From: Ancistrus triradiatus
Taxonomy: Eukaryota; Chordata; Actinopteri; Siluriformes; Loricariidae
Length of the DNA stretch: 64,000 nucleotides
Assembly: GCA_025084515.1 (NCBI GenBank)
Contig: JAJAGP010000206.1
Location: 541,484-605,483 of the forward strand
Reading direction: 5' to 3'
Shown: positions 21,272 through 32,213 of the stretch, in pieces
Layout of the letters: every line of letters starts with the position of its first letter
Numbering within the stretch: the first letter of the stretch is position 1
Program-made: the position numbers and the translations under genes
The notes under the pieces: model-generated
Database searches by the model: none
Seen by the model: the letters and a program-made list of their open reading frames with translations, nothing else
What the model was told of the DNA's origin: nothing

Positions 21272-22789
21272 GGACTAGCAAGTTTGACTATGTCACCAAA
21301 GCCCCAGTTTAATGTTTATTTTAGTGAAACATTCAGTGTTTAAGAATTGTTTTTGTAGATCACTGCTGTCAAGACAACATAATTGAAGTGTTATTACCTT
21401 TTACTGCCTCCAAATTCAGCGAAGAAACTCCTATTGTTCTGTTAACCATGAATGCCAGAAGCTTTCCAACAGTACTTTTGGCTGGTTTTCAGAAACACTC
21501 ACAAAAGAAGTGCAAACCTGTCATAAGACCTCATCTAAATTGTGGAAAGATATCTGAATCAGTGTAGTTATATCTGAACCTTAGTAAGTGAGGTGACTGC
21601 ATTGTAGCCCATCTTGGCGTACAGTAAAATCTAATTTACGTGTCCATGACTGTGCTTTTCATTTCCAAGAGTATTCATAAGTAACATGACTTCACAATGA
21701 AGATGCTTGGTGGTTGAGCCCTAGGTCCAGGTGTGACAGAGTTACGATAGGTCTGAGCTTGAGAAAATTACTGTCTGGGCTTGTAACCCAGCTGGCCTTC
21801 ATGCTCTTGTTACAGACCAGCTGTGTGTGAGAGCTGAACTGAGCAACGTGATCTCTTATGGAAACTCTTTGTTCCCCACTTTTGACAACCAGTTTTGCAG
21901 TTTCTTTTCTGGCAAAGAAAGATTCTGCACTGGTAATCCCACTTTTAGTTTGTGAGGATTGGTCCTGTTGTCTGCTGCAGCTTGAGCTGCCTCATGACTG
22001 CCTGGCACAGCGGTGGAATTGCGAATATGTGGACTTCAGTTGCGTGGCAACATCAGGTTATTAAAAGGACTCTAACCAGCAATGCCATGCCAATATGACC
22101 ATGACGACTGGAGGAGTGTGTGTTTGTTTGTTTGCTTGTGTGTGGGGGGGGTTGTGTCAAAGTGTCAAAGATTTGCTTTAGGCTAAGGTTAGTGTTAGAT
22201 CTAAGTGTTGCATTCATATTAGATAAAGTGACATTATGTCAGTGAAAAGTCCTCAATGATAGAAAGACAAACTGTGTCTAATTTATGTATGTGTATACGT
22301 GTGTGTGTGTGTGTATATATTGCATTGGTTTTAGACAAAGACCTTATATTCTGATCAGCCCTCTGCAGAGTAATGTACTATTTTGTTGTCATGGAGATGG
22401 AGAAATGGTGGTCATACATTTGCCATTATGATTTGGCTGATATATAGAATTGCTGTTAGCTGCCAGTCTATGTGATTATGACAGAGAGCGGCTAGTGCCC
22501 AAACGTGTGCTCGGCATCCATGAAATGCTGATTTGTGAAACAATGCTGGCAAATTTGGCTTAAATTGTGATTTAAATGTTTATCTAGTCAGCAATTTGCT
22601 GTAACATCCCACAGATATGTCCAATGTTTTCCAGTGTAGTTCTCTGGACTAAACTATAATTTAAAAAATAATTTAAAAATACATGGAAAATGAGGTCAGA
22701 ATTAATGATCAGTGACGTATGACCTACTGTGCATACATGTGACATTAAACATCATGAGATAGATCATGATGAGATTTCATACAACCAAA
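21272..22789. other. No recognised feature; short GT tract
   Basis: A (GT)n run at about 22298-22314. A 68-codon frame at 21858-22064 shows no motif. Nothing else recognised. Confidence 0.4.
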
Positions 22790-23728
22790 GTACAGAAATA
22801 TTTGGCTTTTATTAGAAAATGACCAAATATTACGTATCTGTGAGTGGCAAAAGTATTTGAATCAATGTTTTGTGGATGGATGAGACCCAAATAGAACCTT
22901 TTGACTGAAATGAGAAGCATTATGTCTGTAGATAAAGGGAAACACTGCATTCTAGTTTAAAAACCTTTTCTCATCTGTGAAACACTGTGCTGGTAGCATC
23001 ACAGTTTGACTGCTAGGACTTGTGTGAAAATCTGATGATGTTTTAGGTCATATTTATGCAGAAATATAGAAAATTCTAAAGGGTTCACAAACTTTCAATC
23101 ACCACTGAGCAGGTATGTCATCACTGATGGAATAATGAATTGGGAATTATATCAGCAAATTCTAAAGGTTTTTAATTCTACATTTCAGGATGTGTGTGTG
23201 AACTAAATCTCAAGAGAATATGGTTCATGCAGAAAGGCAATGACCCTAAGCACAGAATATGTTCTACCAAACAGTGGTTAAAGGATAAAAAAGTTAATGT
23301 TTTGGAATGGCCAAGTTAAGGTTTTGACCATAATGCAATAGAATTGTTGTTGAAACAGATTATAAGTTCCACCATCTCAGAGTTGAAGCTGTTCTGTATG
23401 GAGGAATGGGCTAAAATTCCTCCAAGCCAATCTGCAGGACTTATCAACAGCTTCTGGAAACGTTTAGTTGCAGTTGCTGCTGCACAAGGGTGTAACACCA
23501 GATACTGAAAACAAAGGTGCACATGCTTTTGTCATTCACAGATATGCAATATTGGATCGTTTTCCTTAATAAATGAATGACCATGCATAATATTTTTGTC
23601 TCATTTGTTTAACTGGGTTTTTTTACCCACTTTTAGGATTTGTGCAAAAATCTGATGGTTTTAGATATGTTTAAGTATGCAGAAATATATACAATTCTAT
23701 AGAGATCACAAACTTTCAAGCACAATGG
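22790..23728 (+). pseudogene. Tc1-like relic, group B (B3), chimeric
   Basis: Begins inside the left subterminal region ('ttacgtatctgtgagtggca'), skips the N-terminal half of the transposase, then carries 'tgttttgtggatggatgaga' (first catalytic aspartate, W-D-ETQ form) and the following coding DNA. The second aspartate region reads 'aaaggcaatgaccctaagca', so the family QQDND motif is altered to a glycine at the catalytic position. The C-terminal coding block is largely present to a stop near 23508. An extra right-terminus fragment of the same family sits inside it at 23013-23107. The right end ('actttcaagcacaatgg') is degenerate. Inactive. Confidence 0.82.
23013..23107 (+). repeat. Solo right terminus of a group B element inside B3
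   Basis: 'ggacttgtgtgaaaatctga' through 'aaagggttcacaaactttca' and 'accactg' is the right-hand subterminal and terminal repeat of group B, as at 13.17-13.27 kb. Here it interrupts the B3 transposase region. The flanks 'cacagtttgactg' and 'tgtcatcactgatggaa' are otherwise contiguous in other copies. Confidence 0.8.
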
Positions 23729-24251
23729 TAGGAATGGTCAGATCCATCAGTGTTTCTCATTAGTCCTCTGTGATGCCTATGTATGACCTTCCCCACTTGA
23801 GCAGATATTTGTCCCTGCTTCCTACTCAGCTCCTGACTCTCCTGTGACAAAAACATTTGCTGGGTTCAGAAACCACTAGCTAAGTATCATGTGTAATGCA
23901 AATGAGCTTTGTGATTTACGGACCAGTAAATGCACAAATAAATAGTATTTGCAACAAACATGAAAGTTCAGGTTCAAGAAGTTTGCATACATCAGGGCTG
24001 GCTTTACTGGAATGACATATGATGCATGAAATTGTGGGCTTCCTGACTTCCCTAGATTTGAGTCATTAGATTCCAAAAATGCAAAGAACCATCACCAAAA
24101 TCTCTGAGCACAAGTGAAAGTCTACTTACTGCTACAACAGACCTACAAACATGGCTATTGTTCCAAAACACTATAATCGTTTATGTTGTAATTTGTTACA
24201 CCTGAAATGTAAAACTCGAGTCCTTTATATCCACAGACTCACAGTGATTTA
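23729..24251. other. No recognised feature
   Basis: No repeat family or coding motif recognised. Confidence 0.35.
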
Positions 24252-24352
24252 TTTTCTTCTCGCATTTTCTGGTCAGGGTCTCAGGAGCTCTAGTGCCTAG
24301 CCCAGAAAACACAGGGCACAGTTATAAGATTGTCCTGGATGGGACACTAATC
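24252..24352 (-). mobile_element. DANA/V-SINE-like 3' module fragment
   Basis: 'cattttctggtcagggtctc' and 'cctggatgggacactaatc' are the reverse complement of the common fish module that reads 'gaccctg..cagg' and '...gaaaatgaatg' in sense. Short and diverged. Confidence 0.5.
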
Positions 24353-24432
24353 TTTCAAAAACCTACTGAAAATTGATTTTCAATACCAGAGAGCAGGCTC
24401 AAAGGGTGAACCTGTCCTTCTCCAGGCTACTA

Positions 24433-25734
24433 CTACCCCAAATTTGAAAATAGTTGGGATGATAGGGGGAAATGCAGCTTACATTTATTTTAACTTGCAT
24501 TCCATTGCAGAAAATTTCATTTGTTAATAAACAAAAATTCTTGCAGTTCAGGCCTCTAACACATTCCAAAAAAAGTTGGGCCGGGGGCAATATAGGGCTA
24601 GTGATGAGGTAAAAAAAGGACAAACAATACACCTAAATAATAATGTGATTTCAAATAGGTGATTAAAATCATGATTTGTTACAAAAGATGTATCTTTGTA
24701 AGTCTGAGCAAGGATGGACAGATGATCTTCAGTTTGTCAACAAATGCATGAGAAAATTATTGAAGTGCTTAAAAACCTCAAAGAAAAACTGGAAGTTATT
24801 TGCCTATTTCTTTGAAGGAATCTAGTGGAATTTCAGTGCGTGAAGGGCAAGGGCGCAAGCCTACTCTGAACACCCTTGATTGTGATGATCCATCATTCAT
24901 CAACAGCTGATAACCACTTGTGCATGGGATTACTTTATCAAACCTTTGTCAAGCACTACAATAGCGTTACATTCACAAATCCCACTTAAAATGTTACTGT
25001 GCAAAAAAGAAACCAGAAGTGTCGTTGACTTCTCTTGGCTCTGAGGCATCTGGGATGGACCATCACACAGTGGAAATGTGTATTGTGGTCAGATGAATCA
25101 CTATTCCAGATATTTTTTGGAAGAAATGGACGGCCTGTGCTCCAGACCAAGTTGAAATAGATAATCCCGACTGTTATCTATTGACCTTGGCAAAGGTCAT
25201 TTACACTTCTGTGATGCCAGCATTACTGCAGAAAAATACATTGAGATTTTAGAGCAAAAAGAAGATTTAGGATTTAAACTGGTGACTTTTCCAGGGACGA
25301 CCATACTTTTTTTTATTTTTTTTGTCCAGCAAGACAAAGCAGAAACAGTTAGGACTGAAATATGCAAATCACTTCCAATCTTTCTTTGAAGAACATTGTT
25401 TTTAAGGATTTCAGTAATTGTATCACATATTCATCAATGAACCAGAGATCCTCTGCCAACCTTAGCTCCTCAAAGACCTTTCATGGATGCTGCTTTTGTA
25501 CCAAATCACGATGACAATCACCTGCTCACATCACCTATTTGAAATCACATTATTATGTCTTTTTTTTTTTTTTACCTCATTACTAGCCCTAAATTTCCCC
25601 GTCCCAGGTTGTTTTGGAATGTGTTGCAGGCTTGAAATGAATGAAATGAAATTAAGTTGACCAGAAAAAGAAAGTCAAAATCAATGTAAGAAACACTTAC
25701 TTTTTTTGAGCCAATGTTTTCTGATTTGCGGTTG
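24433..25734. mobile_element. Tc1-like element, group E, double-headed derivative (E2)
   Basis: TA at 24431-24432 and 25735-25736 flank ends resembling 'caaccccaaatcag'. The left ~370 bp (terminal repeat plus N-terminal transposase DNA) recurs in inverted orientation in the right ~385 bp. 'atggacagatgatcttcag' near 24714 corresponds to 'gaaccagagatcctctgcca' near 25440, and 'tgaggtaaaaaaagg' corresponds to 'ttttttacctcatta'. The element therefore has two heads and no normal 3' end. Confidence 0.85.
24714..25270 (+). pseudogene. Tc1-like transposase pseudogene, group E (E2, left head)
   Basis: The start by alignment with the 42.2-kb copy is the ATG at 24714. N-terminal helix-turn-helix DNA ('gagaaaattattgaagtgct') and the linker 'cagtgcgtgaagggcaaggg' are present. 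The first catalytic aspartate is in 'VLWSDESLFQ'. Sequence runs on to 'cattgagattttagagc', roughly the centre of the catalytic domain, and then gives way to the inverted second head. Frameshifts and stops are frequent. The second aspartate and the glutamate are absent. Confidence 0.75.
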
Positions 25735-25736
25735 TA

Positions 25737-26048
25737 GACTAAGTTCCAAAAAATGTTGTTTGCCTGATTATAGAGGAAGTACATAATATGACATGGCCAA
25801 AAAATTGTGGTCATCACTTCTAAGTGATCTCTCTCTTATTTCAGCCACACTCACTGCTAACAGGCTCATAATACAATGCTTGAAACCTTCACAGATAAGA
25901 CAGCTGCAGTATGTTGTACTTAACACCTCAGTGACTCCCAACATGACACTTTCATATGTTTCCACTTCCCTAGCAAGTCAGTTTGTCAGCTTTCTGCCCT
26001 GCCTGCCTAAAACAATGTCCATGAAAATGGTTTGCCAGCTTTGATGAC
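25737..26048. other. No recognised feature
   Basis: No repeat recognised. An 83-codon plus-strand frame (25793-26044) and its antisense frames lack motifs. Confidence 0.35.
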
Positions 26049-27305
26049 CTGACCTTCAGGCACCTTTAATATGAACTGGAATTCCATCTGTGAGCCAGGG
26101 CTTATTGTCCACTATCATTCCCAATTTCAGAGTCATGTTCCAAAATGTAAGGGGAATCCTTCTCAGAAGATTGAAGGCTGTTGTACAGTGTTAATTTTGT
26201 TGACGAATGATTTTCGTCATAGTTTTCGTCAAGGACCCTAATGAAAATGAGATGATAACTAAACTAAAGTTAATGAAAAAAGACAAAAACTAGGACGAAA
26301 TAAAATAACAATTTTGTCAACCAATAAAAACGAGACGAAAATGTTTGGCATAGATGACATCCAATCAGATCTGACAAGTTAGGAAAAGATCCAATCATAA
26401 CTTGAGTATATGTGGAAAGGCGGGATGAATTGGGCAAGACTCTTTGTAAACCCTGTGGGGCGACCATCTTTGGTAAAAATACAACAAAGTTTAAACATCT
26501 GCAGGCATGTCTTCCTGAAACTGTGATCAAGCTATCCGCACCTAAATGGCAAATAAAGTAGGGATTAAAATATGTTTTCACTTCATGACGTGGATATATT
26601 TTAACTTTGTCTAAGAAGTGTTCATATTATATTTAAGGAGTTTTCAGATAACACAACTCTATTTTATACTGTTATTATGAATAAATGCTAATAGTGCATT
26701 CACATATATCCAATATTATATGTTTAATAAAGCTCATAATACATAATTTATTCTAACTTCATTCTATTCTACAATATCTCATGAGTGTTAACATTGATTT
26801 TGAAGCAGATCTTTGATGGAAATGATGAGTTTTGGTGACCACTTTACTGTGTACAGTTATTATAATGCATGCATATAGACCTGAGCTTAAATCTTAATTA
26901 GATCTTACAATATATCATCCATTCCAACTTGATTCTATTTTATAATATCTGCTGAATGTTCACACCGAGTGTGAAGCAGATCTATGTTGGAAATTTTGAG
27001 CAATAATCACTTTACTGATACTTTTATTATCAATGCATGTACATAGATGTTTCATCATAAAAGGGAAATGTTAAAAAGCATTTACGTATTGCAACGTTTA
27101 CATTTCATGTTTTAGTCAACTAAAGCTACTGTAGATTTAGTCATCTATAATCTTATTATAATTAGTCGACGAAAACCAGACTAAAACTAAAAACAATTCA
27201 GATGACTAAATTTATGACTAAAACTAAATTAAAATTGCCTGTCAGAATTAACACTGCTGTTGTAGCAGCAAAGGAAAGACAAACTCTATTCTAATCTTTA
27301 GTGAC
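26049..27305 (+). mobile_element. Tc1-like relic, group G (G2), split by a hAT-like element
   Basis: 'tatgaactggaattccatct' and 'gtgagccagg' through 'ggaatccttctcagaaga' match the C-terminal coding region of group G. Sequence resumes after 27264 with 'gcagcaaaggaaagacaaac', as at positions 76-100. No reading frame remains. The right terminal repeat is not visible beyond about 27300. Confidence 0.65.
26186..27256. mobile_element. hAT-like non-autonomous element, 1071 bp
   Basis: Terminal repeats 'cagtgttaattttg' and (inverted) 'cagtgttaattctg' match at 13 of 14 positions. They are flanked by an identical 8-bp target duplication, 'ctgttgta', at 26178-26185 and 27257-27264. The CAGTG start and 8-bp duplication are hallmarks of hAT elements. 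Subterminal DNA is rich in 'gactaaaacta'-type motifs. No transposase frame is seen, so movement would need a helper. Confidence 0.92.
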
Positions 27306-27396
27306 AGAGAATCGTTGTGGCTATGCTCCTCATTCTCCAGGTGCATCTGATCACATGCGTACATCACTTGCATTTAAGGAGCAGCACAACAGTGAG

Positions 27397-27952
27397 TGCA
27401 TTTATGTGCACTTAATAACTGCACAAAAGATTTAGTCAGTAATCTGATCAACGAGTATGCATGCATTTGAGTAATCAGACAATGGGAAACCTCCGGGTTT
27501 ACATAGCTCAAGCAACAATCGGATTTCTACTTTGCAACCAGCCAATATTCTCAAAGAAATATGTTACATAAACTTAAAACTTTAATATTAAGTAATCAAA
27601 TTATTCATTTTTTTGTGTATATACTGCATTTGAGTCTACCCAAAGTGTTTGATGGCCATTTTGCTGTCTTTAATTCCATGGTAATTCCCATGAAAAAAAA
27701 AATCACTGAAGTCAATGAAAAAAGTTTATAGAAATATGCAGACCTGGCAGACTGAAAACACTGATTAAACTGTCAATCAGTGAATCGGGGGTAAATCGGC
27801 ATACATGCAATGAGTAATCCAATTACTGGAGTCAAATGCAGATGTCTTTATCTGATTTCTAGATTGGAGTATGCTGTATACATGACCACTTGAATAATCA
27901 GATATCTGCAGAAATTTAACTATGATCAGATAATTAAGTGCATGTAAATGCA
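27397..27952. mobile_element. MITE-like element with 20-bp inverted ends
   Basis: Left end 'tgcatttatgtgcacttaat' and right end, inverted, 'tgcatttacatgcacttaat' match at 18 of 20. Inner arms also correspond: 'gatcaacgagtatgc' and 'gagtaatcagac' on the left, 'tgaataatcagata' on the right. The target duplication is unclear, so the superfamily is not assigned. No coding capacity. Confidence 0.75.
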
Positions 27953-28809
27953 GTCTGTGTTATAGTGACATTATCTGACATGTCACCCCAGTTCTTATCA
28001 TGCTCCACTTCCTCCTTACGTTCAGCTTGTGAGACTTCCATGTCCTTATCCTCTGCTTACCCAACTGATCAAAGAAAGCCTCCTTAGATTTATTGGTTGC
28101 AAACTGGGAGAGGAGTAGCTCAAACTGGAGCTTACAGTACTGCAGTACCTAGACACGGGCCATGCCCCCCCGAGTACCCGCCTGGAGGTGGTGGCTGGGG
28201 ATAGCTCTTGGCATGCGTGGGACCGATCAGCAAGGGAGGTGGTGGGAATGCAGTGGCTACATTAGCTGTCAGCCATCGACAGGAATTTACTGCCTAGTCA
28301 AGGCATACCAGTTGCTGTTTTATACATAGCAGCAGCTGCTCCTGGCTCTGTAGGTTCATCTCCATATTCTGAAGGTCTACTCTACATGAGGCAGGCCTGC
28401 TGGGTCCATTTCTAGCCCTGGCTTTCTGTTAGCGTACCCAGACATAGAGCAGTACTGAGTAGAAAAATACTGACCTGAGAATATTGAATGAAACCTGAGA
28501 ATACGGAATTTACCCTTGAGAATAATGATTGAAACTTTAAAAAAATAGAATGAAAACCTGAGAATATTGAATGAAAATGTTGGTGCCACTTTGAGGTTCA
28601 GTTAATATTATTTCAGAGTAAGAATGCAGAATAAGAAAGTCATTATTTAATACGTTAGTACATCGGTATTGCCATGACATTAGCTTGTTTTCCTTCTAAT
28701 GATTGATATGTTTATTTAGATTTATGACATCACTGAGATTAACATCACTTTCAGAATCAGTGGTTATTATATCGACACTCAAGGTGACATCGAATGTAGT
28801 GTGTGTGTG
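27953..28809. other. Mostly unassigned; small minisatellite
   Basis: At about 28470-28578 four imperfect units based on 'cctgagaatattgaatgaaa' occur in tandem. The rest (28000-28450), with relatively GC-rich parts such as 'cgcctggaggtggtggctgg', was not recognised. Confidence 0.45.
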
Positions 28810-28960
28810 TATATATACACACTCAGGTCGGGCCAACTAGTGTTAACCTAGTGCATGTCTTTGGACTTGTGGGAGGAAACTGGAGCTCCCAGAGTAAACC
28901 CATATGGACACGGGGTGAACATCAGGACCTTGTTGCTGTGATGCCATGGTGCTACCATGC
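28810..28960 (-). mobile_element. DANA/V-SINE-like fragment
   Basis: The reverse complement contains 'ccagtttcctcccacaagtc' and 'caaagacatgcac', the order of the DANA/Mermaid module at 9.5 kb. It also contains 'ccgtgtccatatgggtttac', which resembles 'cgtgtccacttgggtttact' there. Confidence 0.7.
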
Positions 28961-30707
28961 CAGCTCCTTTCTAATGAAAAACAGCAAAGACCAACTTATA
29001 TTGTGTTTTGGATGTTTGTATGCTGGTTAGCAAGCAAGATCTGACAAGTTCCTTGTTGTTCCAGGATAGTTTATACTGGCTAGTGTTAGTCTGATGTTGT
29101 TTAGCTGTTGAACTCACACTGGCTTACAGATTTTCCTGGTAAAACTGTCTGACAGGCATACCAATATTAGGGTTTAGCAATTGTTTTTAACTTGTATAAT
29201 GGATATTAGCGTGAATACAATACAAAATGTCTTAAGTGCAAGAATGGCGGCTTCACTTCAGTGATTACAATCTTTGTTTTCAGTAGCAAAATATTGCAAA
29301 ATCTTAAACATAACCATTTAATTATATTTACTTTGCTTGCAAACCCACATAACATTGCAGCAAAACGTGGCAACATTAGTCTGACTAGATTTAGCAAATG
29401 TGCAGCTAAAGGTTTAAGGACTTCTAAGACATCTAAATATAAATTTGTAAATGTCATTCATTTTTATCTTCATGCTGTTCTTTTTTGCTGTGTGGTGCTG
29501 TCTGCTTTCACTATTATTTCTTCCTCTAAAGTGCTCCTCCCGTCTTTTTATTTTTATTTCTTTTTTGCAGTACAGCAATGCCCCATGTGGGTCTGCAATT
29601 CGTCTCATCTTAGCACAACAACGTGCAAGTCCATCACTCGTAATTGCTGGCAGTGGCACCATATGCCCTTACAAAATAGTGGTTTCACTTTATTTTAAAC
29701 AAATAAAAACAATGAAAGAGCATTTTCTTGTGGGACATTCTAAAAAAAACTCAACATTGCGCACACAACTTTATGTACCAAAGCAACGACTAAGGCATAA
29801 CTTACCAAGTTCTTTTCTCAAGACAAAACTAAAAATATAAAGCTCTGTGCCTCTCCGCTGCCCTGTAAACATGAGAACATAACAAATGGTGGTTCCCAAC
29901 AAAAGACATAACCAATCAGCAGGAAGGGTGTTCCAAGCAGATTAACTGCATGTGTTTGGGGTATGACTTTGGAGGACACACTAGATGGAATGGTTGAATT
30001 TGTTTGGTTTTTGAGTTAGCTGCAGTGTAAACAGTTTGGTTCCTTAAAAATCATTAACATTTTCTGTGAAACCCCTGGGAGCCCAAGTCTGCATACTAGA
30101 TACTAAATACAGTAGTACTTAAAATAGTAACCACATCATTTATTAGCCACTTATTTAGAACAATATGAAGCACAATGATGTAAGGCCTAGGAATCTATAA
30201 TTGTGCCTGACACACTCATCCATGCAGTCCTCCATCTTATCAGAACAGAAGGGAGAGGAAGCTCCACCCACACCCAATCTCACGTTTTTACTGGCCAGTC
30301 AGTGTGGGGGTGGATGGTGATTTCTGACATTTCTTTTTCAGAGAGGCTTTGGAAGCTTGTTAGGATGGAAGCACAGACCAGGATTAAACAGCAATTATGA
30401 GTAAGCCACAGAAGACCAGACCTTTTGGATGACATTTTCGTTACGTCTGAGATCAGCTGAATTTTTGAATATGCCCTGAATTCAAGTCCTTCTTCTGTGT
30501 ACAAGCTGCATTCCAGATGTTTAATCCTTACTACTCTGAACAGTAATCACAGACTACACAGTCTCATACTAACTTTACATAAAATTTTATTCACCTTTAC
30601 TCTCAGTTGTTGTGTTAAAAGTAGAGCTTATACTGATTTGATATAAGTAGGGTAGACCTGCTTAACTACAGTTCTAACACTTAAAATCATTGCTGCACAA
30701 TAATATA
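28961..30707. other. No recognised feature
   Basis: Contains overlapping open frames on both strands (longest 145 codons at 29261-29698), none with a domain. It is one of the longer stretches without a recognised repeat. Confidence 0.4.
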
Positions 30708-31686
30708 CAAAACCAAATCAAATTTGAGATGGTATGGAAAATGCAAATAAAAAATATATATATACAGTATTTCTTACATTTCTTTTGACTTTTGTTCCAT
30801 TGCAGACAGTATGAACCCAAGATATTTCCTGTTTTTTCTGGTCAACTTCATTTCATTTGTTAATAAGCATCCATTCCAGCATTTCAGGCCTGCAACACAT
30901 TCCAAAAAAGTTATGACCGGGGGCAATTTAGGGCTAATAATAAAACTAAATAATGGGTTTATTTCAAATGGTTGACACAAGCAGTATCCATGTAAGGCTG
31001 AGTCTTTGGGGAGTAAAGATGGGCAGAGGCTCTCCAGTTTATCACCAAATGTTTAAGAAAATTATTGAAATGTTTAAAGACAGTGTTCCTCAAAGAAACA
31101 TTGGAAGGGATTTACATATTTCTCCCTCTACAGTGCATAAAATCATTTAAACAATTCACGGAATCTGGAGGAATTTCAGTGCGTGAAGGACAAGGGCACA
31201 AGCCTAAACTGAATTCCCATCACCTCTGATCCCTCAGACAGTACTGCATCAAGAACAGGTTCTATCAGCTATTTGTCAATAGCTGATAGAACCACATGGG
31301 CAAGGGATTACTTTATCAAACCTTTATCAAGCAGCTACAAATACTGAGTTGCGTTAACAAATGCCACTTAAAATGTTACTGTGCAAAAAAAGCCTCATGT
31401 TAACCATGTCCAGAAGCGCCATCATTACTAAATAAACCCATTATTTAGTTTTATTATTAGCCCTAAATTTCCCCGTTCCAGCTTTTTTTGGAATGCATTG
31501 CAGGCCTGGAATGCAGGAATGGATGTTTATTAACAAATGAAATGAAGTTGCCCAGAAGGAAACTGGAATATACTGAGTACATACTGTCTGCAATGAAATA
31601 AAAGTCAATGAAAATATAAGGAACACAGCATATATATTTTTATTTGCATTTTCCATACCATCCCAACTTTTTCTAATTTGGTATTG
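30708..31686 (+). mobile_element. Tc1-like element, group E, internally deleted (E3)
   Basis: TA at 30706-30707 and 31687-31688 bracket the element. Ends 'caaaaccaaatcaaattt' and, inverted, 'caataccaaattagaaaaag' are group E termini. The inverted terminal regions run for more than 200 bp each and include 'ttagggctaataataaaact' on the left against 'agttttattattagccctaa' on the right. About 979 bp, with the 3' half of the transposase gone. Confidence 0.88.
31019..31425 (+). pseudogene. Tc1-like transposase pseudogene, group E (E3)
   Basis: Start ATG at 31019 by alignment with the family. The N-terminal DNA-binding region is readable as 'MGRGSPVYHQMFKKIIEMFK' and 'ISPSTVHKII', the latter being the recognition-helix-like part. 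A stop follows at once. The linker DNA 'cagtgcgtgaaggacaaggg' and 'gggcaagggattactttatc' persists with stops. Coding DNA ends near 'aaccatgtccagaagcgcca', before the first catalytic aspartate, so no catalytic residue is left. Confidence 0.82.
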
Positions 31687-31804
31687 TAGATCTTCTGTCT
31701 GCTTACTCAGTTAGGGTTAAAAATGTACTGTATGTACATAGCTTATAGTTGTAGTTGTCTCTATGTAGCTTATATTTACAATCATTATGTCAGAGACGGT
31801 TGTA

Positions 31805-32213
31805 CAGTGGTGCTTGAAAGTTTGTGAACCCTTTAGAATTTTCTATATTTCTGCATAAATATGACCTAAAACATCATCAGATTTTCACACACATCCTAAA
31901 AGTAGATAAAGGGAACCCAGATAAACAAATGAGACAAAGATATTATACTTTGTCATATATGTATTGAGGAAAATTATCCAATATTACATATTAGTGAGTG
32001 GCAAAAGTATTTGAACCTTTGCTTTCAGTATCTGGTGTGACCCCCCTGTGCAGCAATAACTGCAACTAAACATTTCCTGTTACTGTTGATCAGTCCTGCA
32101 CACCGGCTTGGTGGAATTGTAGCCCATTCCTCCATACAGAACAGCTTCAACTCTGGGATGTTGGTGGGTTTCCTCACATTAACTGCTCGCTTCAGGTCCT
32201 TCCACAATACATA
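31805..32213 (-). pseudogene. Tc1-like relic, group B (B4): transposase C-terminus and end
   Basis: The plus-strand left end 'cagtggtgcttgaaag' follows TA (31803-31804). On the minus strand a C-terminal transposase frame (32216-32025) reads 'LKLFCMEEWATIPPSRCAGL' and ends 'GGHTRY' before a stop. The catalytic glutamate region and everything upstream are missing. Sequence identity stops at 'ccttccacaatac', next to an 'atac' tandem. About a quarter of an element. Confidence 0.85.

Noticed and set aside
29261..29698. 145-codon plus-strand gene
   Set aside because: AT-rich frame without motif, overlapped by comparable frames on the other strand and in another phase.
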